DNA of 64,000 nucleotides from Palleronia salina. Its GTDB lineage: Bacteria; Pseudomonadota; Alphaproteobacteria; Rhodobacterales; Rhodobacteraceae. The translations under genes were made by a program, and so were the position numbers. The notes below the pieces were generated by a model, which made no database searches, had not been told where the DNA came from, and saw nothing but the letters and a program-made list of their open reading frames with translations. This document shows, one piece after another, positions 20,266-28,850 of this stretch; the first letter of the stretch is position 1, and every line of letters begins with the position of its first letter. The stretch covers positions 317,501-381,500 of the forward strand of contig NZ_FQZA01000002.1 in assembly GCF_900141995.1 (NCBI RefSeq), read 5' to 3'.

Positions 20266-20784
20266 TCACTCGCAGCGACTTTGCGCCTCTTCCAGCGCGG
20301 CGGTGAAGCCGAACAGCGAGAAGGTATCGGCGGTGTTGGTGCCGCGCTCGGACCGGGCGCTCAGTTCCGCCTCGGCGCCGCGCCGCATGGCCGCGATGAT
20401 CTGCGCGTCCTCGGCCTCGGAGGCCGGCCAGGCCCACTCGCCATCGGTGAACAGCTCGAACTCGGTCCCGCCGATGTCCAGCGTCACGGTCGAGCCGTCG
20501 GCGAAGGGATAGCCGCCGGTGAACGACACCTCGCCATTGGCGCCCGATCCGGGGCGGAACGTCACGAACAGAAGGATATCGCCGCGGCGCACCGACACGA
20601 CCTGTCCACCACGGGTGTTGACGGTGTTGGTCGGGCTGCTGACCGACCAGCATTCCTGCGGGTCGTCCTCGACGAATACGCTCCAGGCCGTTTCGACGGC
20701 CACGCGGTTGGTGCTTTCGTCCTGCGCCACGGCGGCGGTTGCAAGGGCCGCGCCCAGGATGGCGCCAGCAAGGATTGATTTCAT
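20266..20784 (-). CDS. Invasion-associated locus B (IalB)-like secreted protein
   Basis: A 172-residue protein with a clear signal peptide (MKSILAGAILGAALATAAVA, cleavage after AVA-Q). The mature domain resembles the IalB family: a Trp/Cys near the start (DPQECWSVS), a central VTLDIGGTEFELFTDGEWAW, and a final Cys. Two Cys could form a disulphide across the domain. In alphaproteobacteria such proteins are periplasmic or envelope-associated; function outside Bartonella is unclear. It stands alone with about 270 nt of upstream non-coding DNA. Confidence 0.8.
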   Translation of the reverse strand: MKSILAGAILGAALATAAVAQDESTNRVAVETAWSVFVEDDPQECWSVSSPTNTVNTRGGQVVSVRRGDILLFVTFRPGSGANGEVSFTGGYPFADGSTVTLDIGGTEFELFTDGEWAWPASEAEDAQIIAAMRRGAEAELSARSERGTNTADTFSLFGFTAALEEAQSRCE

Positions 20785-21052
20785 GTGTCGGGGCCTCCAG
20801 CCGTCGTCTGCCTCTGGAATTTGGTGCCCGTCCGGCCCGTCTTCGGGGCGCGTGACGAGACGGGTTCCAATCGTCGTCAAGCGCGGCGACTTTAACGACA
20901 ATTCGCCGAGCGACGAAAGCCCCTGTGGCAAATAATCGCTCAGACGTGAGGCGCCATTCCCGTCACCCGTCCGGCCCGTTCGTGCCGTCCCCGCGGAGCC
21001 CAATGGCGCGATTCGCGGCGAGTCGCGACCGGGCAGGGGCGGCCGCCCGTGG

Positions 21053-21919
21053 TCACTGGCGCACGAAGTCACCGTCGGCGTACCCCTGGAGATAAAGCAG
21101 CGCGGTCAGGTCGCCGTGGTTGATCCGCCTGTCCACCTGCGCGGCGACCGAGGGCTTGGCGTGCAGTGCCACGCCTGCCCCGGCCAGTTGCAGCATTCCC
21201 AGGTCGTTCGCGCCGTCGCCCACCGCCATCACGTCCGCGGGGGACAGGTTCCGCGCGGCGCAGATGTCGTGCAGCGCCTGGACCTTGGCCTCGCGCCCCA
21301 GGATCGGCTCGGCCACCTGCCCGGTGATCCTGCCGGCCTCCTGCGGCAGCTCGTTCGCGCGGTGCATATCGAAGCCCAGCCGCGCCGCGACCCGTGACGT
21401 GAAGGCCGTGAACCCGCCCGAGACCAACGCGGTGTAGCCGCCGTTGGCCTTCATGGTGGCGATCAACACGTCGCCTCCGGGGGTGAGGGTGATGCGGTCT
21501 TTCCAGACCCGGTCGATCACGCCCGCGTCCAGCCCCGCCAGAAGGCCCACCCGTTCCCGCAGCGCGCCCTCGAAATCCAGCTCGCCGTTCATGGCGCGGG
21601 CGGTGATGCCCGAAACCTGCGCCCCGACACCGGCCATGTCCGCAAGCTCGTCGATGCATTCCTGCCCGATCATCGTGCTGTCCATGTCGGCCAGAAGGAC
21701 GCTCTTGCGGCGGTTCTCGTCGGGCTGGATCACGAGGTCGCATCGCATCTTCTGCGCCTCTTCCCAGACCTCCCACTGGTTGGCGGGCACCTGCGCCACC
21801 GGGAATTCGACGGCGCGGTCCGGCGACAGCCATTGCGCGTCGCCCCCGCCCCACGCGTTGCGCAGCGCGTCGGCGAAGGCGGGGTCCAGCGCGGGCGAGA
21901 TCAGGGTGACGATGGGCAT
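21053..21919 (-). CDS. serB: Phosphoserine phosphatase
   Basis: Final step of serine synthesis, phosphoserine to serine. The 288 residues have an N-terminal regulatory (ACT-like) region (about 1-70) and a HAD core: motif [14 protein letters not shown] (D78, D80), motif [12 protein letters not shown], and motif [16 protein letters not shown]. Length is typical. It is divergent from serC-serA across 160 bases, so all three serine genes are together. A 12-bp palindrome (21037-21048) lies just past its stop. Confidence 0.96.
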   Translation of the reverse strand: MPIVTLISPALDPAFADALRNAWGGGDAQWLSPDRAVEFPVAQVPANQWEVWEEAQKMRCDLVIQPDENRRKSVLLADMDSTMIGQECIDELADMAGVGAQVSGITARAMNGELDFEGALRERVGLLAGLDAGVIDRVWKDRITLTPGGDVLIATMKANGGYTALVSGGFTAFTSRVAARLGFDMHRANELPQEAGRITGQVAEPILGREAKVQALHDICAARNLSPADVMAVGDGANDLGMLQLAGAGVALHAKPSVAAQVDRRINHGDLTALLYLQGYADGDFVRQ

Positions 21920-22037
21920 GGCGGCTCCGCTTGGGTTACTCGCGCTGCGCCTTAGCGCATCGAGGGCAGCCGCAACAGGTGCCATCAAATTCCGCTTGCC
22001 TGAATCCCTGGCCGGCCCTATCTCCGGCAGCGGGACA

Positions 22038-22077
22038 CCCTTCCCCAACGAAGGGCATATATCTGGAAGGATACCAG
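22038..22077 (+). promoter_or_regulatory. Two-hairpin leader before serC with the Shine-Dalgarno in a loop
   Basis: Hairpin 1: CCCTTC (22038-22043) pairs with GAAGGG (22050-22055), six-base loop. Hairpin 2: CTGG (22063-22066) pairs with CCAG (22074-22077), and its seven-base loop AAGGATA carries the Shine-Dalgarno for the ATG at 22080. I recall a described 'serC' RNA motif in alphaproteobacteria with this kind of arrangement upstream of serC-serA; identity with it is inferred, not tested. Confidence 0.6.
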
Positions 22078-22079
22078 TC

Positions 22080-23258
22080 ATGGCGACCCTCGAACCGGCC
22101 ACGCGGCCGGCCCTCACGCGACCGTCCGCAACGCCGGACAACCCGCATTTCTCCTCCGGCCCCTGCGCCAAGCCCCCCACCTTTTCGCTGGAAACGCTGT
22201 CCGACGCCGCGCTCGGCCGTTCGCACCGTGCGGCCATCGGCAAGTCGAAGCTTGCCCAGGCCATCGACGAGACGCGCGACCTGCTGGGCGTGCCGGACGA
22301 TTACCGCATCGGCATCGTGCCCGCCTCGGACACCGGCGCCTACGAGATGGCCATGTGGACCATGCTGGGCGAACGCCCCTGCGAGATGGTCGCCTGGGAA
22401 TCCTTCGGCGCGGGCTGGGTCACCGACGCGGTCAAGCAGCTGAAGCTCGACGCCCGCGTGCACGAGGCCGAGTATGGCCAGATCGTCGACATGGCCGCCC
22501 TGGATTACGACCGGGACGTCTGCTTCACCTGGAACGGCACCACCAGCGGCGTGAAGATGCCCCACGGTGACATGATCCCGGCGGACCGCGCCGGCCTGAC
22601 CCTGTGCGACGCGACCTCGGCCGCCTTCGCGCAGGACCTGCCCTGGGACAAGCTGGATGTGGTCACCTACAGCTGGCAGAAGGTGCTGGGCGGCGAGGCC
22701 GCGCACGGCATGCTGATCCTCAGCCCCCGCGCGGTCGAACGGCTGGAAAGCTACACCCCCGCATGGCCCCTGCCCAAGATCTTCCGCCTCACCAAGGGCG
22801 GCAAGCTGATCGAAGGCATCTTCAAGGGCGAGACGATCAACACCCCGTCGATGCTGTGCGTCGAGGATTACCTCCAGGCGTTGGCCTGGGCCCGCTCGGT
22901 CGGCGGCCTGGAGGGCCTGAAGGACCGCGCCAACCGCAACGCGCAGGTGATCTGGGATTTCTGCGCCGACCGCGACTGGATCGCGAACCTGGCGGCCAGC
23001 GACGACATCCGCTCGAACACCTCGGTCTGCCTGCAATTCACCGATCCGGCTGTCGCGGGCGACGCGGCCTTCGCCAAGGCGGTGCAGAAGCGTCTGGAAG
23101 CCGAGGGCGCCGGGCTGGACCTGGGCAGCTACCGCGACGCGCCCCCGGGCCTGCGCATCTGGTGCGGCGCCACGGTCGAGACCTCGGATGTCGAGGCGCT
23201 GATGCCGTGGATCGACTGGGCCTACCACGCCGAGCTCGACGCGCGCGACGCCGCCTGA
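22080..23258 (+). CDS. serC: Phosphoserine aminotransferase
   Basis: PLP enzyme converting 3-phosphohydroxypyruvate plus glutamate to phosphoserine. The 392 residues show [16 protein letters not shown] near the start, [12 protein letters not shown], and the PLP-lysine region [15 protein letters not shown] (about 195-210). It belongs to the alphaproteobacterial form of the family (about 390 aa). The ATG at 22080 follows GGAAGGA. First gene of serC-serA, 111 nt before serA. A 21 nt-spaced pair of hairpins in the leader may regulate translation. Confidence 0.96.
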   Translation: MATLEPATRPALTRPSATPDNPHFSSGPCAKPPTFSLETLSDAALGRSHRAAIGKSKLAQAIDETRDLLGVPDDYRIGIVPASDTGAYEMAMWTMLGERPCEMVAWESFGAGWVTDAVKQLKLDARVHEAEYGQIVDMAALDYDRDVCFTWNGTTSGVKMPHGDMIPADRAGLTLCDATSAAFAQDLPWDKLDVVTYSWQKVLGGEAAHGMLILSPRAVERLESYTPAWPLPKIFRLTKGGKLIEGIFKGETINTPSMLCVEDYLQALAWARSVGGLEGLKDRANRNAQVIWDFCADRDWIANLAASDDIRSNTSVCLQFTDPAVAGDAAFAKAVQKRLEAEGAGLDLGSYRDAPPGLRIWCGATVETSDVEALMPWIDWAYHAELDARDAA

Positions 23259-23369
23259 GCCACCCCGCACGCCCCGGGCGCAGGTCCGGGGCCATTCACC
23301 ACATTCCGCGCGACCCCGGCCCGCCCGGTGCGCGCCTTCCCCCGATTTCAAACGACAGGAGCGCCACAC

Positions 23370-24965
23370 ATGGCCCCCAAGGTTCTCGTCTCCGACAAGC
23401 TGTCGGAAACCGCCGTCCAGATCTTCCGCGATCGCGGCATCGACGTCGATTTCATGCCCGACCTGGGCAAGGACAAGGAAAAGCTGGCCGAGGTGATCGG
23501 CCAGTACGATGGCCTCGCCATCCGCTCGGCCACCAAGGCCACCGCCAAGCTGCTGGAGAAGGCCGACAACCTGAAAGTCATCGGTCGCGCGGGCATTGGT
23601 GTCGACAATGTCGACATCCCGGCCGCCAGCAAGAAGGGCGTGATCGTCATGAACACGCCCTTCGGCAACTCGATCACCACGGCCGAGCACGCCATCGCCA
23701 TGATGTTCGCCGTCGCGCGCCAGATCCCCGAGGCCAGCGCCAGCACCCATGCCGGCAAGTGGGAGAAGTCGCGCTTCATGGGCGTCGAGCTGACCAACAA
23801 GACGCTGGGCGTCGTCGGCGCGGGCAATATCGGCTCGATCGTCATCGACCGCGCCCACGGCCTGCGGATGAAGGTCATCGCCTATGACCCCTTCCTGACC
23901 GAGGAGCGTGCCGACCAGCTGGGCGTGCGCAAGGTCGAGCTGGACGAGCTGCTGGGCAAGGCCGACTTCATCACCTTCCACGTGCCGCTGACCGACAAGA
24001 CCCGCAACATCCTGAGCCGCGATGCCATCGCCAAGCTCAAGTCCGGCGTGCGGATCATCAACTGCGCCCGCGGCGGACTGGTCGACGAAGAGGCGCTGGC
24101 CGAGGCGCTGAAGGACGGCCGCGTCGCCGGGGCCGCCTTCGACGTCTTCGCCGAAGAGCCCGCGACCGATTCGCCCCTGTTCAACCTGCCGAACGTGGTC
24201 GTCACGCCCCACCTGGGCGCCGCCACCACCGAGGCGCAGGAGAACGTGGCCCTCCAGGTGGCAGAACAGATGTCGGACTACCTCCTGACGGGCGCGGTGC
24301 AGAACGCGCTGAACATGCCGTCGGTCACCGCCGAGGAAGCCAAGGTCATGGGCCCGTGGATCAAGCTGGCCGAGCACCTGGGCGCCTTCATCGGGCAACT
24401 GACCGACGAGGGTGTCGAGGCGATCAACATCCTCTACGACGGGATGGCGGCCGAGATGAACACCGCGGCGCTGAACACGTCGGTGATCGCGGGCATGATG
24501 CGGTCGGTGAACCCGGACGTGAACATGGTGTCGGCCCCCGTGCTGGCCAAGGACCGCGGCATCGACATCGCCACGACCACGCAGGAACAGACCGGCATGT
24601 TCGAAGGCTACATCAAGGTGCACGTGAAGACGGCGACTCGCGAACGCTCCATCGCGGGCACCGTGTTCTCGGACGGCAAGCCGCGCTTCATCCAGATCAA
24701 GGGCATCAACATCGATGCCGAGGTCGGGCCGCACATGCTCTACACCACCAACCAGGACCGCGCCGGCATCATCGGTACGCTGGGCCAGACCCTGGGCGAG
24801 AACGGCGTGAACATCGCCAATTTCACCCTGGGCCGGTCCGAGCTGGGCAAGGACGCGATCGCGCTTCTGCTGCTCGACGACCAGCCGCCCGAGCCGGTTC
24901 TGAAGAAGCTGAAGGACACCGGGTCGTTCCAGCAGGTGCGCCCGCTGCAATTCGCGGTCGGCTAA
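23370..24965 (+). CDS. serA: D-3-phosphoglycerate dehydrogenase
   Basis: First committed step of serine synthesis, NAD-dependent oxidation of 3-phosphoglycerate. The 531 residues are the long form. A substrate domain holds GRAGIGVDNVDIPAASKKG, then the NAD fold GVVGAGNIGSIV (about 146-157), the catalytic INCARGGLVDEEAL (Arg) and VVTPHLGAATTEAQ (His). An intervening domain follows (about 320-450) and a C-terminal ACT domain (about 455-525, HMLYTTNQDRAGIIGTLG). The ACT domain suggests serine feedback, known for some but not all members. Confidence 0.97.
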   Translation: MAPKVLVSDKLSETAVQIFRDRGIDVDFMPDLGKDKEKLAEVIGQYDGLAIRSATKATAKLLEKADNLKVIGRAGIGVDNVDIPAASKKGVIVMNTPFGNSITTAEHAIAMMFAVARQIPEASASTHAGKWEKSRFMGVELTNKTLGVVGAGNIGSIVIDRAHGLRMKVIAYDPFLTEERADQLGVRKVELDELLGKADFITFHVPLTDKTRNILSRDAIAKLKSGVRIINCARGGLVDEEALAEALKDGRVAGAAFDVFAEEPATDSPLFNLPNVVVTPHLGAATTEAQENVALQVAEQMSDYLLTGAVQNALNMPSVTAEEAKVMGPWIKLAEHLGAFIGQLTDEGVEAINILYDGMAAEMNTAALNTSVIAGMMRSVNPDVNMVSAPVLAKDRGIDIATTTQEQTGMFEGYIKVHVKTATRERSIAGTVFSDGKPRFIQIKGINIDAEVGPHMLYTTNQDRAGIIGTLGQTLGENGVNIANFTLGRSELGKDAIALLLLDDQPPEPVLKKLKDTGSFQQVRPLQFAVG

Positions 24966-24985
24966 GCTGCATCGCGACCTATCAT

Positions 24986-25020
24986 GAGGGGCGGGCCATC
25001 GGGTCCGCCCCTCTTGCATT
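24986..25020 (+). terminator. Terminator after serA
   Basis: GAGGGGCGG (24986-24994) pairs perfectly with CCGCCCCTC (25005-25013), ten-base loop, followed by TTGCATT. It lies 20 nt after serA and before the phosphoesterase gene. Confidence 0.6.
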
Positions 25021-25038
25021 GTCCCGGAAGGACACCCC

Positions 25039-25830
25039 ATGACGATCTACGCCATCGGCGACATCCACGGCTTTTCCGCCCAGCTCGACCGCGCGCTGGA
25101 CCTGGTCGAACGCGACGGCGGGCGCGACGCGCGGATCGTGTTCATGGGCGACTACACCGACCGCGGACCCGACAGCCGCGGCGTGCTGGACCGCCTGATC
25201 GGCGGCCTGGCCGACGGGCGCAACTGGGTCGCCATCAAGGGCAACCACGACCGCATGTTCGAGCGTTTCCTGACCCAGGGCGTCGAGAACGACGACCGGA
25301 TCAAGTCGGGGCTGTCGTGGATGAACCAGCGGCTGGGTGGCCCGCGCACGCTGGGCAGCTATGGCCTGGGCGGCGAGGACGCCGCCTTCCTGCACAGCGC
25401 CAATGGCGGGATCGAGACGCTCATGTCCTATGAGGTCGACGACACGATTCTCGACCGCGAGGAGCTGGTGATGCAGGCTCGCGCCACGGTGCCCCAGGCG
25501 CATGTGCAGTTCCTGGCGCAGCGGCCCCTGTGGCACCGCGAGGACGGGTTGCTGTTCGTGCATGCGGGCATCCGACCGGGCATTCCGCTCGACCGGCAGG
25601 ACGAGGATGACCTTCTATGGATTCGCGAAGGCTGGCTCGAGGATACGCGCGACCACGGCGCGCTGGTCGTGCACGGCCATACCGCGCTGGAGTTTCCCGA
25701 GCACTACGGCAACCGGATCAACACCGATGGCGGAGCCGGCTACGGCCGCGACCTGGTGCCGGTGGCGATCGACGAGGATGGCGTCTTCACGCTTCATCCC
25801 GAGGGCCGCGCGCCGCTGACCGCGCCCTGA
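25039..25830 (+). CDS. Metallophosphoesterase (serine/threonine phosphatase-like)
   Basis: A 263-residue calcineurin-type phosphoesterase with the full metal-site set: AIGDIHGFS (Asp, His; about 6-14), FMGDYTDRGPDS (Asp), IKGNHDRM (Asn, His), VHAGIRPG and VVHGHTALE. This resembles bacterial PP2A-like and ApaH-like enzymes; whether it acts on phosphoproteins or dinucleotides is not readable. GGAAGGAC precedes the ATG. Its last 44 bases overlap the convergent minus-strand gene for a small membrane protein. Confidence 0.9.
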   Translation: MTIYAIGDIHGFSAQLDRALDLVERDGGRDARIVFMGDYTDRGPDSRGVLDRLIGGLADGRNWVAIKGNHDRMFERFLTQGVENDDRIKSGLSWMNQRLGGPRTLGSYGLGGEDAAFLHSANGGIETLMSYEVDDTILDREELVMQARATVPQAHVQFLAQRPLWHREDGLLFVHAGIRPGIPLDRQDEDDLLWIREGWLEDTRDHGALVVHGHTALEFPEHYGNRINTDGGAGYGRDLVPVAIDEDGVFTLHPEGRAPLTAP

Positions 25831-26017
25831 GAATCCCGCGCAAGGACCAGAGAGCCGACAGGCCGAAGAAGCCGCCGGCGACGATGATGACCTCGAAGAA
25901 AGCAGGACCGGATGGCACGCCGCGGACAAGCAGCGCACCGATCAGGAGGGCCAGACCCGCGACCGAAATGGCCAGCCGGACGTAAAGCTCGCCCACGCCA
26001 GGCCCCTTGGCCGCCAT
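25787..26017 (-). CDS. Small membrane protein, 76 aa
   Basis: Starts MAAKGPGVGELYVRLAISVA and has two hydrophobic segments (about 11-30 and 37-55) separated by RGVPSGP, then a basic tail (LRGILRARSAARGP). No named family recognised. It starts 8 nt after the stop of a 25-codon ORF with a strong ribosome site, and the two probably form one transcript. Only a weak Shine-Dalgarno of its own, so coupling is likely. The 3' end overlaps the convergent phosphoesterase gene by 44 nt. Confidence 0.65.
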   Translation of the reverse strand: MAAKGPGVGELYVRLAISVAGLALLIGALLVRGVPSGPAFFEVIIVAGGFFGLSALWSLRGILRARSAARGPRDEA

Positions 26018-26025
26018 GGATCGGC

Positions 26026-26103
26026 TTACTTGCTCGACGACATGAAGTTGAAGACGGCAAGGCCCAGCAGCAGGACCAGAATGATGAGGACGATGAAATA
26101 CAT
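26026..26103 (-). CDS. Very small membrane protein, 25 aa
   Basis: A 26-codon ORF (ATG 26103, TAA stop 26026-26028) beginning MYFIVLIILVLLLGLAVFNF and ending in a short polar tail MSSSK. Nearly the whole protein is one transmembrane helix. AAGGAGA lies 9-10 nt before the ATG on the minus strand, one of the better ribosome sites in the window. It precedes the 76-aa membrane protein gene by 8 nt. Strong translation signal plus coherent hydrophobicity argue that it is real; no family is known to me. Confidence 0.6.
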   Translation of the reverse strand: MYFIVLIILVLLLGLAVFNFMSSSK

Positions 26104-26229
26104 GGGCCGAGGTCTCCTTCCAGATGCGAAAGCATATGGGCGGCGCGGGCTTTTTGTCCACCTCCCCCGCTTTTCCCGCCGCTGCGGATGGTCTAGAAGG
26201 CCGCGAATTTTGCCTCAGGAGGGGTTTTG

Positions 26230-27252
26230 ATGGGTTATCGTATCGCCGTTGTCGGGGCCACGGGTAACGTGGGCCGCGAAATGCTGAGCATCCTGGACGA
26301 GCGGGGCTTCCCGGTCGACGAGATCGTGGCGCTGGCCTCGCGCAAGTCGCAGGGCACCGAAGTCAGCTTCGGCGAGCAGACGCTCAAGACCAAGGACCTC
26401 GAGCAGTTCGATTTCACCGGCTGGGACATCGCCCTGTTCGCTGTGGGGTCCGAGGCGACGAAGGTCCACGCGCCGCGCGCCGCCAAGGCCGGCTGCATCG
26501 TGATCGATAATAGCTCGCTCTACCGCTACGATGCGGACGTGCCGCTGATCGTGCCCGAGGTGAACCCGGACGCGATCCATGGCTACGCCAAGAAGAACAT
26601 CATCGCGAATCCCAACTGCTCGACCGCGCAGATGGTCGTGGCGCTGAAGCCGCTGCACGACCGCGCCCGGATCAAGCGGGTCGTGGTCAGCACCTACCAG
26701 TCCGTTTCTGGCTCGGGGAAAGAGGCCATCGACGAGTTGTGGGACCAGACCAAGTCGATCTACAACCCCGTCGATAATTACCAGGCCAAGGTCTACCCCA
26801 AGCAGATCGCCTTCAACGTGATCCCTCATATCGACAGCTTCATGGACTCGGGCGACACGCGCGAGGAATGGAAGATGGTGGTCGAGACCAAGAAGATCGT
26901 GGACCCCAAGATCAAGGTCACGGCGACCTGCGTGCGGGTGCCGGTCTTCGTCGGCCACTCGGAATCAATCAATATCGAGACCGAGGATTTCCTGGACGAG
27001 GACGAGGCCCGCGACATCCTGCGCGAGGCGCCGGGCGTGATGGTCGTCGATAAGCGCGAGGATGGCGGCTACATCACCCCGATCGAAAGCGTGGGTGAAT
27101 TCGCCACCTATGTCAGCCGCATCCGGCAGGACGTGACCATCGAGAACGGTCTGAACTTGTGGTGCGTCAGTGACAACCTGCGCAAGGGCGCGGCGCTGAA
27201 CGCGGTGCAGATCGCCGAGCTGCTGGGCCGCGAGGTCCTGAAAAAGGGCTGA
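26230..27252 (+). CDS. asd: Aspartate-semialdehyde dehydrogenase
   Basis: Reduces aspartyl phosphate to aspartate semialdehyde, the branch point to lysine/DAP, threonine and methionine. The 340 residues start MGYRIAVVGATGNVGREML (NADP-binding), with catalytic Cys C130 in IANPNCSTAQMVVAL and the catalytic His region VFVGHSESINIE. AGGAGGGG precedes the ATG. Followed by a clear intrinsic terminator. Fourth DAP-pathway gene in the window, with dapF, dapE and dapD. Confidence 0.97.
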   Translation: MGYRIAVVGATGNVGREMLSILDERGFPVDEIVALASRKSQGTEVSFGEQTLKTKDLEQFDFTGWDIALFAVGSEATKVHAPRAAKAGCIVIDNSSLYRYDADVPLIVPEVNPDAIHGYAKKNIIANPNCSTAQMVVALKPLHDRARIKRVVVSTYQSVSGSGKEAIDELWDQTKSIYNPVDNYQAKVYPKQIAFNVIPHIDSFMDSGDTREEWKMVVETKKIVDPKIKVTATCVRVPVFVGHSESINIETEDFLDEDEARDILREAPGVMVVDKREDGGYITPIESVGEFATYVSRIRQDVTIENGLNLWCVSDNLRKGAALNAVQIAELLGREVLKKG

Positions 27253-27275
27253 TCGGCTTTCGTGGTTTCACGAAC

Positions 27276-27304
27276 GGGCGGCGCCGGACAGGGGCCGCCT
27301 TTTT
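27276..27304 (+). terminator. Intrinsic terminator of asd
   Basis: GGCGGC (27277-27282) pairs with GCCGCC (27294-27299), eleven-base loop, followed by TTTTT (27300-27304). Located 24 nt after the asd stop. Classical structure. Confidence 0.8.
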
Positions 27305-27588
27305 CGTGTCCGGCCGTAAGTGAGCGAATCGGTGTCCCCGGATACTGGTTAAGATCGGGTAACGATCCGGGGTCCGGGTTGCGTATCACGCCCGATGGGC
27401 GGGATTTTAAGCGAATCTCCGGCATCCGGTTACCGGAATAATCCATTCGGATCAGTGTTTTGCGGCGTCAGCGCCGATCCCGGAAAATCCGCGGGGAAAT
27501 CGAAAGCGGGCGCAAACCAGCCCGTGGTGAATTGCGGTCATGGACACGTCCGGGGGGCGGGCGTGCCGGGAAAAGGGTGACCGCCACA
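27305..27588 (+). other. Non-coding stretch with several dyads
   Basis: No convincing gene. It holds an 8-bp inverted repeat CCCCGGAT (27336-27343) / ATCCGGGG (27365-27372) with 21 nt between. A second hairpin CGCCC (27389-27393) / GGGCG (27397-27401) is followed by GATTTTAA. A third short dyad lies around CCGGTTACCGG (27427-27437). Base composition is more A+T-rich than the flanks in places. It could be a leader or regulatory region for the small ORFs at 27589-27976, or encode a small RNA. Confidence 0.4.
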
Positions 27589-27783
27589 ATGACCTGTTTC
27601 TTGAATAATCGCCGTATCGCCAGGCCCGCGATGGGCCCTGCACCTGCCAGCCGGGCCATCGCGCGGCCACGGATCGGACGGCAGGATGTCGAGCCGGTCC
27701 TTCGGGATCTTCTCGGCGACCTGCCCCGCCTGGCGGTGACCCATCCGGTCCCGCCCCAGCCGAAAGGAGCAAGCCATGTCTGA
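27589..27783 (+). CDS. Possible small ORF, 64 aa
   Basis: Starts MTCFLNNRRIARPAMGPAPA and continues with a basic, then amphipathic stretch (DVEPVLRDLLGDLPRLAV). AAGGGTGA lies 8 nt before the ATG. Its last 8 bases overlap the start of the next small ORF, consistent with coupling. No family recognised and no homology check was possible. A minus-strand ORF covers the same bases but lacks a ribosome site. Moderate doubt. Confidence 0.35.
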   Translation: MTCFLNNRRIARPAMGPAPASRAIARPRIGRQDVEPVLRDLLGDLPRLAVTHPVPPQPKGASHV

Positions 27784-27976
27784 AATGATCGAGAAAGCCC
27801 GCGCCGGCCGCCGGCGCGCCCTGCGCCTGAACCGACTGTCCCGGACCAACGTGTTCCTGGATGTCGACGGCCTGGACGAGGATCCTCTTCCGCGCGGGTC
27901 GGTCCTGCGGGTGCTGTCCGAGATCACGGCGCTTTCTCCCGAACACGCCCGTCCGATGGCCCGCCACGCGGCCTGA
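27776..27976 (+). CDS. Small hypothetical protein, 66 aa
   Basis: Starts MSEMIEKARAGRRRALRLNR, strongly basic at the N-terminus, followed by an acidic patch (FLDVDGLDEDPLPRG) and a helical VLRVLSEITALSP. AAAGGAG lies 7 nt before the ATG, a good ribosome site. It overlaps the 64-aa ORF upstream. Convergent with the carbonic anhydrase gene, with a large hairpin between them. No family recognised. Confidence 0.55.
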   Translation: MSEMIEKARAGRRRALRLNRLSRTNVFLDVDGLDEDPLPRGSVLRVLSEITALSPEHARPMARHAA

Positions 27977-28017
27977 ACGGTCGGGCACGGCGCCCCCGGT
28001 CCCCGGGCGCGGCGCCC

Positions 28018-28062
28018 GCGGGCCGGGATCGTTCACCGGAGGGTGGAACGACCCCGGCCCGC
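28018..28062. terminator. Large bidirectional hairpin between convergent genes
   Basis: GCGGGCCGGG (28018-28027) pairs perfectly with CCCGGCCCGC (28053-28062). Inside it CGTTC (28030-28034) pairs with GAACG (28046-28050). It sits 3 nt past the carbonic anhydrase stop and 42 nt past the 66-aa ORF, so it probably ends both transcripts. No T-run. Confidence 0.55.
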
Positions 28063-28065
28063 GCC

Positions 28066-28713
28066 TCAGATCGCGGCGAAGCGGTCGGCCACCGGGTTGT
28101 AGACGTGGATTTCGCCCGCGGCGATGTCGTTCCAGACGCCGTGCAGGTTAAGCCGGCCGTCCTCGACCCGTTCGGACACGAAGGGGAAGGTCATGAGATT
28201 GCGAAGCGAGACTTTCACCGCTTCCTTCTCCAGCGCGACGGTGCGCTCGCCTTCATCACCCTCCGGCAGATTCTCGAATCCGGGCCGCAGGATGTCCATC
28301 CAGCGGCCCACGAAGCTTTCGGGTTTCTCCAGCTCGGGCGCGTTGCCCGAGCACATGTCGTAGCAGCCCTTGACCCCGCCGCAGGACGAGTGGCCCATGA
28401 CCACGAGGTTGGTCACCTGCAAGGCGGCCACCGCGTATTCAACCGCGGCCGAGGTGCCGTGCTGCTGGCCGTCGGGCTGGTAGGGCGGAACCATCGCGGC
28501 GATGTTGCGGTGCAGGAAGAATTCGCCCTGTTCCGCGCCGAACATGTCGGTCGCGTGGACCCGGCTGTCGCAGCACGAGATCATCATCACGCGCGGGCGC
28601 TGCCCCTCGTTCACCAGCCTTTTGAACCAATGCTCGTTCTCGACGAAGCTCGTGGCGTGCCAGCCCTGGAAACGCTGCACCAGATAGGTCGGAAGCGGCT
28701 TGGCGGGGATCAT
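28066..28713 (-). CDS. Beta-class carbonic anhydrase
   Basis: Interconverts CO2 and bicarbonate in the cytosol. The 215 residues contain the zinc ligands: Cys in MISCCDSRVHATD (C47/C48 with D49, R51) and H108, C111 in VVMGHSSCGGV. These are the complete beta-class set. Length is normal. GAGAGGAG lies just before the ATG at 28713. It stands alone, divergent from the 128-aa hypothetical gene. Confidence 0.95.
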   Translation of the reverse strand: MIPAKPLPTYLVQRFQGWHATSFVENEHWFKRLVNEGQRPRVMMISCCDSRVHATDMFGAEQGEFFLHRNIAAMVPPYQPDGQQHGTSAAVEYAVAALQVTNLVVMGHSSCGGVKGCYDMCSGNAPELEKPESFVGRWMDILRPGFENLPEGDEGERTVALEKEAVKVSLRNLMTFPFVSERVEDGRLNLHGVWNDIAAGEIHVYNPVADRFAAI

Positions 28714-28850
28714 CTCGGCTCCTCTCGGTTACGGCCTTCTTGCGGAGTTAGCCCCGATTGAATGCTTTTGCGACCCCGGATCGCGCGGGCCGACACCAAT
28801 TGTTAGCAGCCTTGGGCCATGGTGGCGGTCGGGGATGAAAGGGAAGATGG

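Noticed and set aside
21936-25040. A 1034-codon minus-strand open frame opposite serC and serA
   Set aside because: It is antisense to two certain genes, its product is Val/His/Asp/Arg/Gly-rich low-complexity sequence with no domain, and such frames arise from codon bias in G+C-rich genes.
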